A program made the position numbers and the translations under genes. From positions 2,468,380-2,532,379 of the forward strand of contig NZ_HE978634.1 of assembly GCF_000312045.1 (NCBI RefSeq): a stretch of DNA of 64,000 nucleotides. The letters are read 5' to 3'. Position 1 is the first letter of the stretch. Every line of letters begins with the position of its first letter. The stretch is from Noviherbaspirillum massiliense JC206. GTDB lineage: Bacteria; Pseudomonadota; Gammaproteobacteria; Burkholderiales; Burkholderiaceae_D. Below, piece by piece: positions 56,377 through 64,000 of the stretch. The notes under the pieces are model-generated. The model saw only the letters and a program-made list of their open reading frames with translations, did no database searches and was not told where the DNA came from.

Positions 56377-57030
56377 TCATCCGGTGCCGCAGATCAGCCG
56401 CACCGTTTCCGGCGTCAGCCAGCCCAGCGCCGCAAACAGCACCAGCCAGACCGCCAGCAGGAAATGCCAGTAGCGCGCGCACAGACCGATGCGCGCTGCG
56501 ACACGCGGGCGGGCAGCATGGCCGGCGGCGCCGTACATTGTCCATCCCCAGCCTGCCAGCCCGCCCAGAACATGCAATCCATGCATTGCGGTGAGCAGGT
56601 AGAAGAAGCTGGCGGCAGGATTGCCGGTGGCCCTCACCTGATTCATCTGCAAGGCCTGCCAGGCTGAAAGCTGCACGCACAGGAATGCGAAAGCGCAGCT
56701 GCCTCCGACCAGCAGCAGCGTGCGGGCCCTGTCCCATTGCGCATGCCGGGCCGCTGCACTCGCCCGCTGCAAGCTCACGCTGCCGGCCAGCAGCAGGGTC
56801 GTGCTGATCCAGAGCTGCCAGGGCATGGCGATCGGCGACCAGTCGCTGCTTGCCATGCGCATGACATAGGCGGCGAGGAAGAGCGAAAACAGGGAGGTTG
56901 CCACGCCGATGAATGCCCATAGCCCGATGCCCCCCGGCGTGCCGCGGCGCCAGCGCCAGCCCGCTGCATCCGGCGCGCGTGGCTCTTCCCGTTCATCGCG
57001 CGCGACCTTGAAGACCACAGTGGTGTTCAT
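56377..57030 (-). CDS. Divergent haem-copper oxidase subunit III (CoxO-like)
   Basis: A 217-residue membrane protein. It shows IGLWAFIGVATSLFSLFLAAYVMRM, FLCVQLSAWQALQM, FFYLLTAMHGLHVLGGLAGW and RYWHFLLAVWLVLFAALGWL, a divergent subunit III pattern. The usual Glu in the second conserved segment appears replaced (LSAWQAL where typical subunits have an EW-x2 pattern). The ATG at 57030 overlaps ctaD by 4 bp. It probably occupies or shares the subunit III position with the following gene's product. Confidence 0.85.
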   Translation of the reverse strand: MNTTVVFKVARDEREEPRAPDAAGWRWRRGTPGGIGLWAFIGVATSLFSLFLAAYVMRMASSDWSPIAMPWQLWISTTLLLAGSVSLQRASAAARHAQWDRARTLLLVGGSCAFAFLCVQLSAWQALQMNQVRATGNPAASFFYLLTAMHGLHVLGGLAGWGWTMYGAAGHAARPRVAARIGLCARYWHFLLAVWLVLFAALGWLTPETVRLICGTG

Positions 57031-58784
57031 GCCAGCGCCTCCTTGCCGGTATAGGGTTCGGGTTCCATCCCGCCGTCGCCGGGCGGCGCGTTCTGGGCAA
57101 TGAAATCCTGCGGCGCGCCCGGCACACTGTAGGCATAGGCCCAGCGGTAGACCACCGGCAGATGCGGTCCCCAGTTGCCATGCACGGGCGGCGTGTCCGG
57201 CGTCTGCCATTCCAGCGAAGCGGCGCGCCAGGGATTGCCATCGGCCTGTCTGCCGCGAAACGCACTCCAGACGAGATTGAAGACGAAGACCAGCTGCGCC
57301 GCGGCGACCACAAACGCGACCACGGAAATGAACATGTTCAGCGTATGCGCCGATTGCGGGATAAAGGCATAGTTGTCGAAGGCATAGTAGCGGCGCGGCA
57401 TGCCGAGGATCCCGAGGTAGTGCATCGGGAAAAAGATGGCATAGGTGCCGAGGAAGGTGACCCAGAAATGCAGCCTGCCCAGCCTATCGTTCAGCATGCG
57501 GCCGGTGACCTTGGGATACCAGTGATAGATGCCGCCGAACACTACGAGGATGGGCGCCACGCCCATCACCATGTGGAAGTGGGCCACCACGAAATAGGTG
57601 TTCGACAAGGGGATATCGACGCTCACGTTGCCGAGGAACAGCCCGGTCAGCCCGCCGATGGCGAAGGTGCTGACGAAGGCGAGCGCAAACAGCATCGTCA
57701 CCGACAGGTGTATGTCGCCGCGCCACAGCGTCAGCAGCCAGTTGTACATCTTGATCGCGGTCGGTACGGCGATGATCAGGGTGGTGGTGGCGAAGAAGAA
57801 GCCGAAGTACGGATTCATGCCGGAGACGAACATGTGGTGTGCCCACACCACCACCGACAGCACGCCGATCGCGAGGATGGCCCAGACCATGTTGCGGTAG
57901 CCGAAGATGCTCTTGCGCGCATGCACGCTGATCAGGTCGGACACGATGCCGAAGGCGGGCAGCGCGACGATGTAGACTTCCGGATGGCCGAAGAACCAGA
58001 ACAAATGCTGGAACAGCAGCGGGCTGCCGCCCTTGTAGCCGGTCGCCTGTCCCATCGATACCAGTGAAGGCATGAAGAAGCTCGTGCCGAGCGTCTTGTC
58101 GAGCAACATCATGACGCCGGACACGAACAGCGCCGGAAACGCCAGCAGTGCGAGGATGGTCGCGGTGAAGATGCCCCACACGGCGAGCGGCATGCGCATC
58201 AGCGTCATGCCTTCGGTACGCGCCTGCAGCACCGTGGTGACGTAATTCAGACCGCCCATGGTGGCGGCCACGATGAAGATCAAGAGCGACACCAGCATCA
58301 GGATAATGCCCCAGTCGGCGCCTGGCGTGCCGGGCAGAATCGCCTGCGGCGGATACAGGGTCCAGCCGGCGCCGGTCGGCCCGCCGGGCACGAAGAAGCT
58401 GGCCATCAGCACCAGCACCGACAGCAGGTAGACCCAGTAGCTCAGCATGTTCAGGAAGGGGAATACCATGTCGCGCGCGCCCACCATCAGCGGGATCAGG
58501 TAATTGCCGAAGCCGCCGAGGAACAGGGCGGTGAGCAGGTAGATCACCATGATCATGCCGTGCATGGTGACGAACTGGTAGTAATGCTGGGCATCGATGA
58601 AGGCGAACTTGCCGGGGAAGCCGAGCTGCAGCCGCATCAGGTTCGATAGCGCCACGCCGACCAGCCCGACGATGATCGCGGTGCTCGCGTACTGGATCGC
58701 GATCACCTTGTGGTCCTGGCTCCAGACATACCTGGTCCAGAAGCTCTGCGGCGCGTGCTGCGCATCATGATCGGCGTAGGGCAT
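57027..58784 (-). CDS. ctaD: Cytochrome c oxidase subunit I
   Basis: A 585-residue catalytic subunit. WFFGHPEVYIVALPAFGIVSDLI supplies the proton-channel Glu, a copper-ligand His and the cross-linked Tyr. VVVWAHHMFVSGMNP supplies two more copper ligands, and TYFVVAHFHMVMG the haem histidines. The N-terminal SQDHKVIAIQY and the Asp-channel region HGMIMVIYLLTALFLGGFGNYLIPLMVG are normal. It is distinct from CyoB, lacking its extra N-terminal helix, and lies 30 bp after the cytochrome-c-fused subunit II gene. Confidence 0.97.
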   Translation of the reverse strand: MPYADHDAQHAPQSFWTRYVWSQDHKVIAIQYASTAIIVGLVGVALSNLMRLQLGFPGKFAFIDAQHYYQFVTMHGMIMVIYLLTALFLGGFGNYLIPLMVGARDMVFPFLNMLSYWVYLLSVLVLMASFFVPGGPTGAGWTLYPPQAILPGTPGADWGIILMLVSLLIFIVAATMGGLNYVTTVLQARTEGMTLMRMPLAVWGIFTATILALLAFPALFVSGVMMLLDKTLGTSFFMPSLVSMGQATGYKGGSPLLFQHLFWFFGHPEVYIVALPAFGIVSDLISVHARKSIFGYRNMVWAILAIGVLSVVVWAHHMFVSGMNPYFGFFFATTTLIIAVPTAIKMYNWLLTLWRGDIHLSVTMLFALAFVSTFAIGGLTGLFLGNVSVDIPLSNTYFVVAHFHMVMGVAPILVVFGGIYHWYPKVTGRMLNDRLGRLHFWVTFLGTYAIFFPMHYLGILGMPRRYYAFDNYAFIPQSAHTLNMFISVVAFVVAAAQLVFVFNLVWSAFRGRQADGNPWRAASLEWQTPDTPPVHGNWGPHLPVVYRWAYAYSVPGAPQDFIAQNAPPGDGGMEPEPYTGKEALA

Positions 58785-58814
58785 GGCCTTCTCCCTTGAA
58801 CGGTTGCTGCGGTT

Positions 58815-59963
58815 TCATTTCTGCGCCTTCTGTGCCGGCGGCTTTTCCGTGCCGCCCAGGGACTGGATATAGGCGACCAGCGCGTTCACTTCCTCGTCGC
58901 TCATCTCGATCTTCGGCATGATGGGCGCGAAGCCTTTTACCACCTGTGCATTCGGGTCCCGGATCGACTTCTTCAAATAGGCTTCATCAGCTGCTGCAGT
59001 AGAGCCGTCGGCCATGGGTTCAGTCTTGCCGTACAGCCCTTTCCAGGTCGGGCCGACGCCCGGGTTGCCGTCGATGGAATGGCAGGCCACGCATCCCTTG
59101 GACTGGGACAGCGCCCTGCCTTTTTCCGCCATCCCGCCGGCAGACGCGACCGCGGACGTGCCGGCGCGCGGCGGTGCCATCGATTGCGCAAAAGTCGGCT
59201 GCCCCCGCAGCCATACCCGGAACTTGTCTTCCTCCTCCACCACCACGTAGCTGCGCATGTTGTAATGCCCCATGCCGCACAGCTGCGCGCACAGGATTTC
59301 ATAGCGGCCCGGCCTGGTGGGAGTGAACCAGAAACTGGTCACCATGCCCGGCACGATGTTCATGCGGGCGCGGAATTGCGGGACATAGAAGTCGTGCAGC
59401 ACATCATGCGAGCGCAGCAGCATCTTGACCGGCTTGTTGAGCGGCAGGTGCAGTTCGTTACCGCCGATCAGGACATTGTCCTGGCCGGATGGATCGCCCG
59501 GGTCGACGCCGAAGGGATTCGTGGCATTCACGAAGCGGATATCGGTCGGGCCCAGCCTGCCGTCGGCGCCCGGAAAGCGGAAGCGCCACTGCCACTGCTG
59601 GGCCAGCGCTTCCACCTCGATCGCATCGCGCGGCGCCCGCACATAATCGGCATAGACGAACAGGCCGGGCATCAGCAGCGCCATGATGCCGAGGGAAGTG
59701 GCGACCAGAAGCCAGCGCTCCAGCCTGCGGTTGTCCGGCTGGTAGGCGGCACTGCTGCCTTCGCGATGGCGGTAACGCAGCAGGGTGTAGACGACGAACA
59801 GATTGATGGCGACGAAGAAGATTCCCGTGATCACCAGCGTGATGATCAGGGTGTCATCCATCTGCCTCCAGTTCGAAGCGAGAGGCGTGGTCCACCACGG
59901 GCTGATGAAATGAAACAGCAAGGCCCCGAGGACGATGACGATCAGTGCGACAGCCATGGCCAT
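58815..59963 (-). CDS. coxB: Cytochrome c oxidase subunit II with fused C-terminal cytochrome c
   Basis: A 382-residue subunit. Three N-terminal membrane segments are followed by a cupredoxin domain with CuA ligands in CAQLCGMGH (about 225-233) and HDFYVPQFR. A C-terminal cytochrome c domain has haem-attachment site CVACH (about 291-295) and a likely Met ligand in APIMPKIEM. The fusion makes this a caa3-type enzyme that can accept electrons through its own cytochrome c. An ATG at 60005 is in frame but lacks an SD; the one at 59963 has AGGGG seven bases upstream. It heads the oxidase run. Confidence 0.95.
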   Translation of the reverse strand: MAMAVALIVIVLGALLFHFISPWWTTPLASNWRQMDDTLIITLVITGIFFVAINLFVVYTLLRYRHREGSSAAYQPDNRRLERWLLVATSLGIMALLMPGLFVYADYVRAPRDAIEVEALAQQWQWRFRFPGADGRLGPTDIRFVNATNPFGVDPGDPSGQDNVLIGGNELHLPLNKPVKMLLRSHDVLHDFYVPQFRARMNIVPGMVTSFWFTPTRPGRYEILCAQLCGMGHYNMRSYVVVEEEDKFRVWLRGQPTFAQSMAPPRAGTSAVASAGGMAEKGRALSQSKGCVACHSIDGNPGVGPTWKGLYGKTEPMADGSTAAADEAYLKKSIRDPNAQVVKGFAPIMPKIEMSDEEVNALVAYIQSLGGTEKPPAQKAQK

Positions 59964-60110
59964 ACCAATCCCCTTCCTTCGGGACCGGGCCGCGCACTCC
60001 GCCATGTCCGGACATGCGCCGGCCCGCTTCCCATGCGAAAACGGACGAAAGGCGAACGCCTTTCGTCCGCTCGATCAACGCACCACGGCCTGCAATTCAG
60101 GCAGGCCGGT

Positions 60111-60614
60111 TCATCTCATCAAGGCCGGCCGTTCCAGCTTCCAGTACATGCCGGCGGCCACCATGCCGAAAATCAGGTGGGCGATCAGGGCCGGCCAGCC
60201 CCGCACATCGGCAAACCAGGTGAAGATGCGGGCCATGCCGTAGAAGTTGACCAGGTAAAGCACCAGGCCATACGCCGCCCCCACGAGCAGCACCATGGCG
60301 GGGCTCGAATCCAAATGGAAGGGAGCGATGATGGCAGCCAGGATCATGCCGAACACGATGCCCAGCACATAATGGATGACCAGCGACAGGGCCACGATGC
60401 TCACGCTGAACGCATGCGACTGCAGCGCGTCGGGTCCCGTCACGATGGCGGCGATCATGTGCGACATGGTCCAGGGAGTGGCGCCCATGAGATTGGTCGA
60501 CCACAGCATTTCCAGCACCATCAGGACTGCGCCGGCGACGAAGCCGGAGACTGCCGCCGCCGTCCAGTCGGGGGAGCGCGCTACCCTGCGATGTGAACGC
60601 ATATGAATTTCCAT
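60111..60614 (-). CDS. Conserved four-helix membrane protein of unknown function
   Basis: A 167-residue protein with four hydrophobic segments: VSGFVAGAVLMVLEMLW, ALSLVIHYVLGIVFGMILAAII, VLLVGAAYGLVLYLVNFYGMA and LIAHLIFGMVAAGMYW. The pattern of a repeated H/F-x-LG-x-VFG helix resembles small uncharacterised membrane proteins seen near oxidase and stress genes. Start ATG at 60614 follows AGGAGGTAGC, a near-perfect SD. It is 147 bp upstream of coxB on the same strand, so it might be co-expressed with the oxidase. Confidence 0.7.
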   Translation of the reverse strand: MEIHMRSHRRVARSPDWTAAAVSGFVAGAVLMVLEMLWSTNLMGATPWTMSHMIAAIVTGPDALQSHAFSVSIVALSLVIHYVLGIVFGMILAAIIAPFHLDSSPAMVLLVGAAYGLVLYLVNFYGMARIFTWFADVRGWPALIAHLIFGMVAAGMYWKLERPALMR

Positions 60615-60684
60615 GCTACCTCCTGCCAATTGTCAGGCGCCGGCCGGTGCCGCGAACCTGCTCGTTGCCGGCAAGCAGCTGCCA

Positions 60685-61191
60685 CTACGGGAACACGGGC
60701 ACGTTCGGTTCTTCGCCGTTGAACTTCATTTCAGGATGACGATCGGCCATCACTTTCTCGATCTGCTCCACCTTGCGCGCGGGCACATCGACGATCAGGA
60801 GAATCTTGCCGCGTTCAAGTTCGGGGTAAAACGATTTCAGCCTGGTATTCGGCAAGGCTGCCGCGACCATGCTGGCCGCCCATCCGCCGAACAGAACCCC
60901 GACCAGTGCCGAAACGAGGACCACCAGCGCTTCCGAAGACAGGCCGTAGTAGTAGACGAGCAGAAAACCGAAAGCGATGCCCAGGATTCCGCCGACGATC
61001 ATGCCGGAGCTGGCACCATGAACTACATCGGTTTTATGGAACAGCGTGCCGTCCGGCAGATCAGGGGGCAACATGGTTCCGCCGGTTACGAAATGGATAT
61101 GCTTTTCCTCGATCCGGTTGAGCAGCAAGTCATCCAGGGTTTTCCGGGCGCACTCGATATCCGGAAGCAAGTAGTAAAGCGTGTGTCGCAT
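60685..61191 (-). CDS. DUF1269-like membrane-associated protein
   Basis: A 168-residue protein. A soluble N-terminal part (LYYLLPDIECARKTLDDLLLNRIEEKHIHFV) resembles general-stress/DUF1269 modules. Two adjacent glycine-rich helices follow (GMIVGGILGIAFGFLLVYYYG, VLVSALVGVLFGGWAASMVAA), then a ferredoxin-like C-terminal strand set (KILLIVDVPARKVEQIEKVM). The glycine-zipper pair suggests membrane insertion. Function unknown. It is 70 bp upstream of the four-helix protein gene on the same strand. Confidence 0.75.
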   Translation of the reverse strand: MRHTLYYLLPDIECARKTLDDLLLNRIEEKHIHFVTGGTMLPPDLPDGTLFHKTDVVHGASSGMIVGGILGIAFGFLLVYYYGLSSEALVVLVSALVGVLFGGWAASMVAAALPNTRLKSFYPELERGKILLIVDVPARKVEQIEKVMADRHPEMKFNGEEPNVPVFP

Positions 61192-61287
61192 GATTGAACC
61201 TCCTGCGAGGTACGTTGGCTGGTCGATTCAGTATAGGCAGCGGTGCCTCACTTTCAATATCGCGTCCAAGGAAAATCATGAGGCAGG

Positions 61288-61503
61288 TCAATTCGTTTGC
61301 GTACCGGCGGCCCGCCTTGTCTTGATGCCGGGCAGGATGGCGAAGGCGATGCCGAGATATGGCAGTACATCAGCAAGCGTGGCACCAATCCGATTCAGGC
61401 GCAGGGCAGCATGGATGGCGGCAGTGCGCGGGATCAGCCAGCGCAGGAATTGCAGCGAATTGTCGAACCGCAGTGATACAAGCGGCAAATCCGTCAGGAC
61501 CAT
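61288..61503 (-). CDS. Possible 71-residue protein overlapping LysR gene end
   Basis: A reading frame starting ATGGTCCTGACG overlaps the stop of the LysR gene by 10 bp, and continues with LRFDNSLQFLRWLIPRTAAI and a hydrophobic LADVLPYLGIAFAILPGI. No family recognised. The overlap and absence of a clear SD leave it doubtful; it otherwise fills a 240-bp gap. Confidence 0.3.
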   Translation of the reverse strand: MVLTDLPLVSLRFDNSLQFLRWLIPRTAAIHAALRLNRIGATLADVLPYLGIAFAILPGIKTRRAAGTQTN

Positions 61504-62387
61504 ATCCTGCAGAAATCCCTGAACTCGGTCAGCGGCTTCGACAGGTTTTTCCTGGCGCTGTAAATCATATAAAGACTGCGCATCATCTTCGGCAGTGTGC
61601 TGTGGACTTCCACCAGCCGCCCCTGGGCGAGGAGATCGGCCACGACCAGGCGCGACAGGCAGGCGAGCCCGAGCCCGACCATGCAGGCCTGGGTGATCGC
61701 CTCCGAACTGCTGAACACGCCGCCTTCGGCCATGTGATGCAAATGCGGAATCAGGGCGTCTTCCACCGCTTCGCGGGTGCCCGAGCCCGGTTCGCGCAGC
61801 AGCCATTTCGCCTGTGCGAGGACGGCGGGCGTGGCCTTGCGGCGCGTGTTCCCCGCTGCCAGTGCATGGCTGGGCGCGGCGACGATGATGAGTTCATCCC
61901 TGATCCATGGCTCGACTCTCAGGTCGCGCACATGGGAGGGCCCTTCGATGAATCCGATGTCGACGTCGAAGTTGGCCACGGCCGCCGCCACCTCTGCCGT
62001 ATTCGCGATCAGCACCCGTGGAGTGATCTCGCCGTGGCGGCTGGCGTAGCCGGCAATCAGTCCGGGCAGGATGTAAGTGCCGATGGTGGTACTGGCGCCG
62101 ATGACCAGATCCCTTTTCACCCCCTCCGCGCCGCTGAACTGGCTCTCGATGGTGCGCGCGAGCGCCAGCATCTGCCTTGAATGCGCGAGCAGCAGCCGGC
62201 CGTTGTCGTTGAGAATGAGTCGTTTGCCAACCCGGTCGAACAAGGCTGCATTCAGCAGGCTTTCCAGCTCGTTGAGCGCGGCGCTGGTAGCGGACTGCGA
62301 CAGCGCAAGCTGTTCGGACGCCGCCGTGGTGCTGCCGCTCGATGCGACCGCTTCAAAGATCTGCAATTGCCTCAGGGTGATGCGCAT
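61494..62387 (-). CDS. LysR-family transcriptional regulator (YeiE-like)
   Basis: A 297-residue regulator. The N-terminal winged helix-turn-helix is RITLRQLQIFEAVASSGSTTAASEQLALSQSATSAALNELE. The C-terminal periplasmic-binding-like domain has LVIGASTTIGTYILPGLIAGY and GPSHVRDLRVEPWIRDELIIVA. It resembles CysB/CbbR/YeiE relatives. It is divergent from a YeiH-type transporter gene with a 118-bp shared region, as yeiE and yeiH are in E. coli, so it very likely controls that transporter. The frame is open to 62507, but the ATG at 62387 gives the standard N-terminus. Confidence 0.9.
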   Translation of the reverse strand: MRITLRQLQIFEAVASSGSTTAASEQLALSQSATSAALNELESLLNAALFDRVGKRLILNDNGRLLLAHSRQMLALARTIESQFSGAEGVKRDLVIGASTTIGTYILPGLIAGYASRHGEITPRVLIANTAEVAAAVANFDVDIGFIEGPSHVRDLRVEPWIRDELIIVAAPSHALAAGNTRRKATPAVLAQAKWLLREPGSGTREAVEDALIPHLHHMAEGGVFSSSEAITQACMVGLGLACLSRLVVADLLAQGRLVEVHSTLPKMMRSLYMIYSARKNLSKPLTEFRDFCRIWS

Positions 62388-62505
62388 GAATTTCAGATAA
62401 ATTACATAGCCAAAAAACAGGTAGGTTTTAGAAGAATAACCTGTTTTACTTATATCGTGCCGCTGCGTAGACTCGAGGCATTCTTTTTCGCAGGCACAAA
62501 CCCTC

Positions 62506-63600
62506 ATGAATCAGTTCCCGGCGCCCTTGCAGGCAGCCACGGATCCTCTTACGCCCGAGAGCCGGCTGCGCCGCGCGCTGCCCCTGTTGCCCGGCGTCGT
62601 CTTGAGCGCGCTGATCGCGCTTGCCTCCATGTGGCTCGGCGAAGCGCCGTGGCTCAAGCAGCATGGGCTCAGCGCGCTGGTGATTGCGATGTCGATTGGC
62701 ATGATCGCCGGCAATACCTTGTATGCCCGCCTTGCGCCCGCCTGCGCGCCGGGTGTCGCATTTTCCAAGCAGAGACTGCTGCGGCTCGGCATCATCTTTT
62801 TCGGCATTCACCTGACGCTGCACGACATCGGCCGTCTCGGCCTGCCGGTCATACTGACCGACGCCCTGATCCTCACCTCGACCTTCGCTCTCGCACTCCT
62901 CATCGGCAAGACGGTGCTGAAGATGGATACCAACACCGTTTGCCTGATCGGCGCCGGCAGCTCGATCTGCGGCGCGGCGGCAGTGATCGCGACCGACCCG
63001 GTGCTCGGCAGCCGTTCCGAGCAGGTGACTGTCGCCGTATCGACGGTGGTCGTGTTCGGGACCATTGCCACCTTTCTCTACCCGCTCCTGTACCAGCTCA
63101 ATCTGGACTGGCAGGTCCTGCCGTCATCACACACCGCTTTCGGCATGTATGCCGGCTCCACCATCCATGAAGTGGCGCAAGTGGTGGCCACCGCGCGCTC
63201 CTTCGGGCCGGAAGCGGCCAACACCGCGGTGGTCGCCAAGATGCTGCGCGTGATGATGCTGCCGCTCTTTCTCCTGGCGCTTTCGTTTTACATCGTGCGG
63301 CGTCGGCAGACATCTGCCGCAGGAACCAAGGCACGCGTGACGATTCCCTGGTTTGCCTTCGGTTTCGTCGGCGTGGTGATCCTGAATTCGCTGCTGCCAG
63401 TGCCGCAGATCCTTGCGCAAAACATCGCCCGCATCGACGCGCTGGTACTGACGATGGCGATGGCGGCGCTCGGCTTGACGACGCATGCATCGGCGTTTCG
63501 CCTTGCCGGGAAAAAGCCCATCCTGCTGGCCGCCATTCTTTTCGCCTGGCTGATTGCCGGCGGCGCGTGGATCAATTCCTGTTTTACTCTTGCTTCCTGA
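62506..63600 (+). CDS. yeiH: YeiH family putative sulfate/sulfite exporter
   Basis: A 364-residue inner-membrane protein with about ten helices. The family signatures are LSALVIAMSIGMIAGNTLYARL, FSKQRLLRLGIIFFGIHLTLHDIGRLG, LIGAGSSICGAAAVIATDPVL and SSHTAFGMYAGSTIHEVAQVVATA. YeiH/UPF0324 proteins are named putative sulfate exporters; the E. coli gene responds to sulfite through YeiE, but transport has little direct proof. The divergent LysR gene supports a regulated detoxification or sulfur role. Confidence 0.9.
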   Translation: MNQFPAPLQAATDPLTPESRLRRALPLLPGVVLSALIALASMWLGEAPWLKQHGLSALVIAMSIGMIAGNTLYARLAPACAPGVAFSKQRLLRLGIIFFGIHLTLHDIGRLGLPVILTDALILTSTFALALLIGKTVLKMDTNTVCLIGAGSSICGAAAVIATDPVLGSRSEQVTVAVSTVVVFGTIATFLYPLLYQLNLDWQVLPSSHTAFGMYAGSTIHEVAQVVATARSFGPEAANTAVVAKMLRVMMLPLFLLALSFYIVRRRQTSAAGTKARVTIPWFAFGFVGVVILNSLLPVPQILAQNIARIDALVLTMAMAALGLTTHASAFRLAGKKPILLAAILFAWLIAGGAWINSCFTLAS

Positions 63601-63722
63601 AAATGCTTCTTTTGGGAACTCATTGATACTAATCAATGGCATTGCTGCCCTGGTAACTATCATCGTAAGTTCGACATCGAGCAATTGGTGCCGAACTCAC
63701 GAGACGTCCAAGGAAATGCAGA

Positions 63723-64000
63723 ATGCCGTTGACCAAACTCCTTTCCGCTTTCGCCAAGCGCAAGTCGCCGCACCCGATCACCTCCTCTGCCCTGTCCGCC
63801 CACTCGGCGCAGAAGACAGCGTTCATGCCGGCCAAGGCATCCGACATCGGCAGCAAGCTGCTGGATGCGGTGGCGTTGCACAAGCAGGGACAACTGGCGC
63901 GCGCCGAAGCGGCATACCAGGAAATCCTGCAGGCGCAGCCACGGCATTTCGATGCCCTCCACTATCTCGGCCTCATGGCTTTGCAGCGCGGGAAGACCGA
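63723..64000 (+). CDS. Tetratricopeptide repeat protein, N-terminal fragment
   Basis: The first 92 codons of a gene that runs off the right edge. After a basic, low-complexity N-terminus (MPLTKLLSAFAKRKSPHPITSS), a TPR unit appears: LLDAVALHKQGQLARAEAAYQEILQAQPRHFDALHYLGLMALQRG. Many such proteins in this group are large O-GlcNAc-transferase-like or glycosyltransferase fusions, but the rest is not visible. An AAGGAA SD lies eight bases upstream of the ATG at 63723. Confidence 0.85.
   Translation, partial: MPLTKLLSAFAKRKSPHPITSSALSAHSAQKTAFMPAKASDIGSKLLDAVALHKQGQLARAEAAYQEILQAQPRHFDALHYLGLMALQRGKT

Noticed and set aside
1-64000. CRISPR arrays, tRNA or rRNA genes, prophage or transposase genes
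   Set aside because: No regularly spaced repeats, tRNA cloverleaf sequences, rRNA segments or mobile-element enzymes were recognised in the window.

Overview
The window reads as a stretch of chromosome from a betaproteobacterium of the Burkholderiales, most likely Oxalobacteraceae. That placement rests on protein sequences and gene order (recA-recX, hda-pcnB-folK-panB, grpE-dnaK-dnaJ beside hrcA/nadK/recN/hemH, fur-bamE-dapB, leuS-lptE-holA-proA); no rRNA or other marker is present to confirm it. Coding density is high, nearly all genes are intact housekeeping genes, and no tRNA, rRNA, CRISPR array, transposase or phage gene was seen.

Layout. 0-2.8 kb (minus): start of sucC, a DUF2889 gene, recX and recA, the last with a LexA box in its promoter. 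2.9-7.5 kb (plus): a two-component system followed by a DUF4212 / sodium:solute symporter pair. 7.5-14.5 kb: purM (minus), then a tightly overlapping plus-strand run hda, HAD phosphatase, pcnB, folK, DUF486, deoxynucleoside kinase, panB, and a beta-carbonic anhydrase (minus). 14.8-16.1 kb: a chalcone-isomerase-like secreted protein and a decayed tandem copy of it. 16.3-25.2 kb: the heat-shock set dnaJ, dnaK and grpE, the last with a sigma-32-type promoter, then hemH, recN, nadK and a HAD hydrolase; hrcA, fur, bamE and dapB follow. 28.2-30.4 kb: a TonB-ExbB-ExbD energy-transduction set and an orphan barstar-like gene. 30.5-38.4 kb: leuS, lptE, holA, proA, a CopD-like membrane protein, a DsbA-fold isomerase and an rRNA methyltransferase.

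38.4-45.3 kb (minus) is a respiratory block: cyoABCD (bo3-type quinol oxidase), SURF1, and the redox two-component pair RegB/RegA in one closely spaced run. 45.4-48.2 kb holds an MHS-like transporter and an orphan TAXI binding protein. 48.2-50.3 kb is the one clearly foreign patch: lower-GC DNA with two attC-like sites, two small cassette-type ORFs and a broken AbiJ-like gene. It looks like an integron cassette remnant without an integrase. 50.3-55.3 kb: an NAD(P)-dependent semialdehyde dehydrogenase, a small WYL-like protein, an FAD oxidoreductase fused to a Rieske domain, and a Bcr/CflA drug exporter. 55.3-61.2 kb (minus): a second oxidase, a caa3-type cytochrome c oxidase with two subunit III genes, plus two small conserved membrane/stress-type genes. 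The window closes with a LysR regulator divergent from a YeiH-type transporter, and the start of a TPR protein.

Functionally, the cell has at least two aerobic terminal oxidases of different electron-donor class, and one is physically linked to a RegBA redox sensor. I found no convincing undescribed large system. The most unusual local feature is the cassette remnant near 49 kb, where one ORF reads through an attC site into the next cassette's gene.
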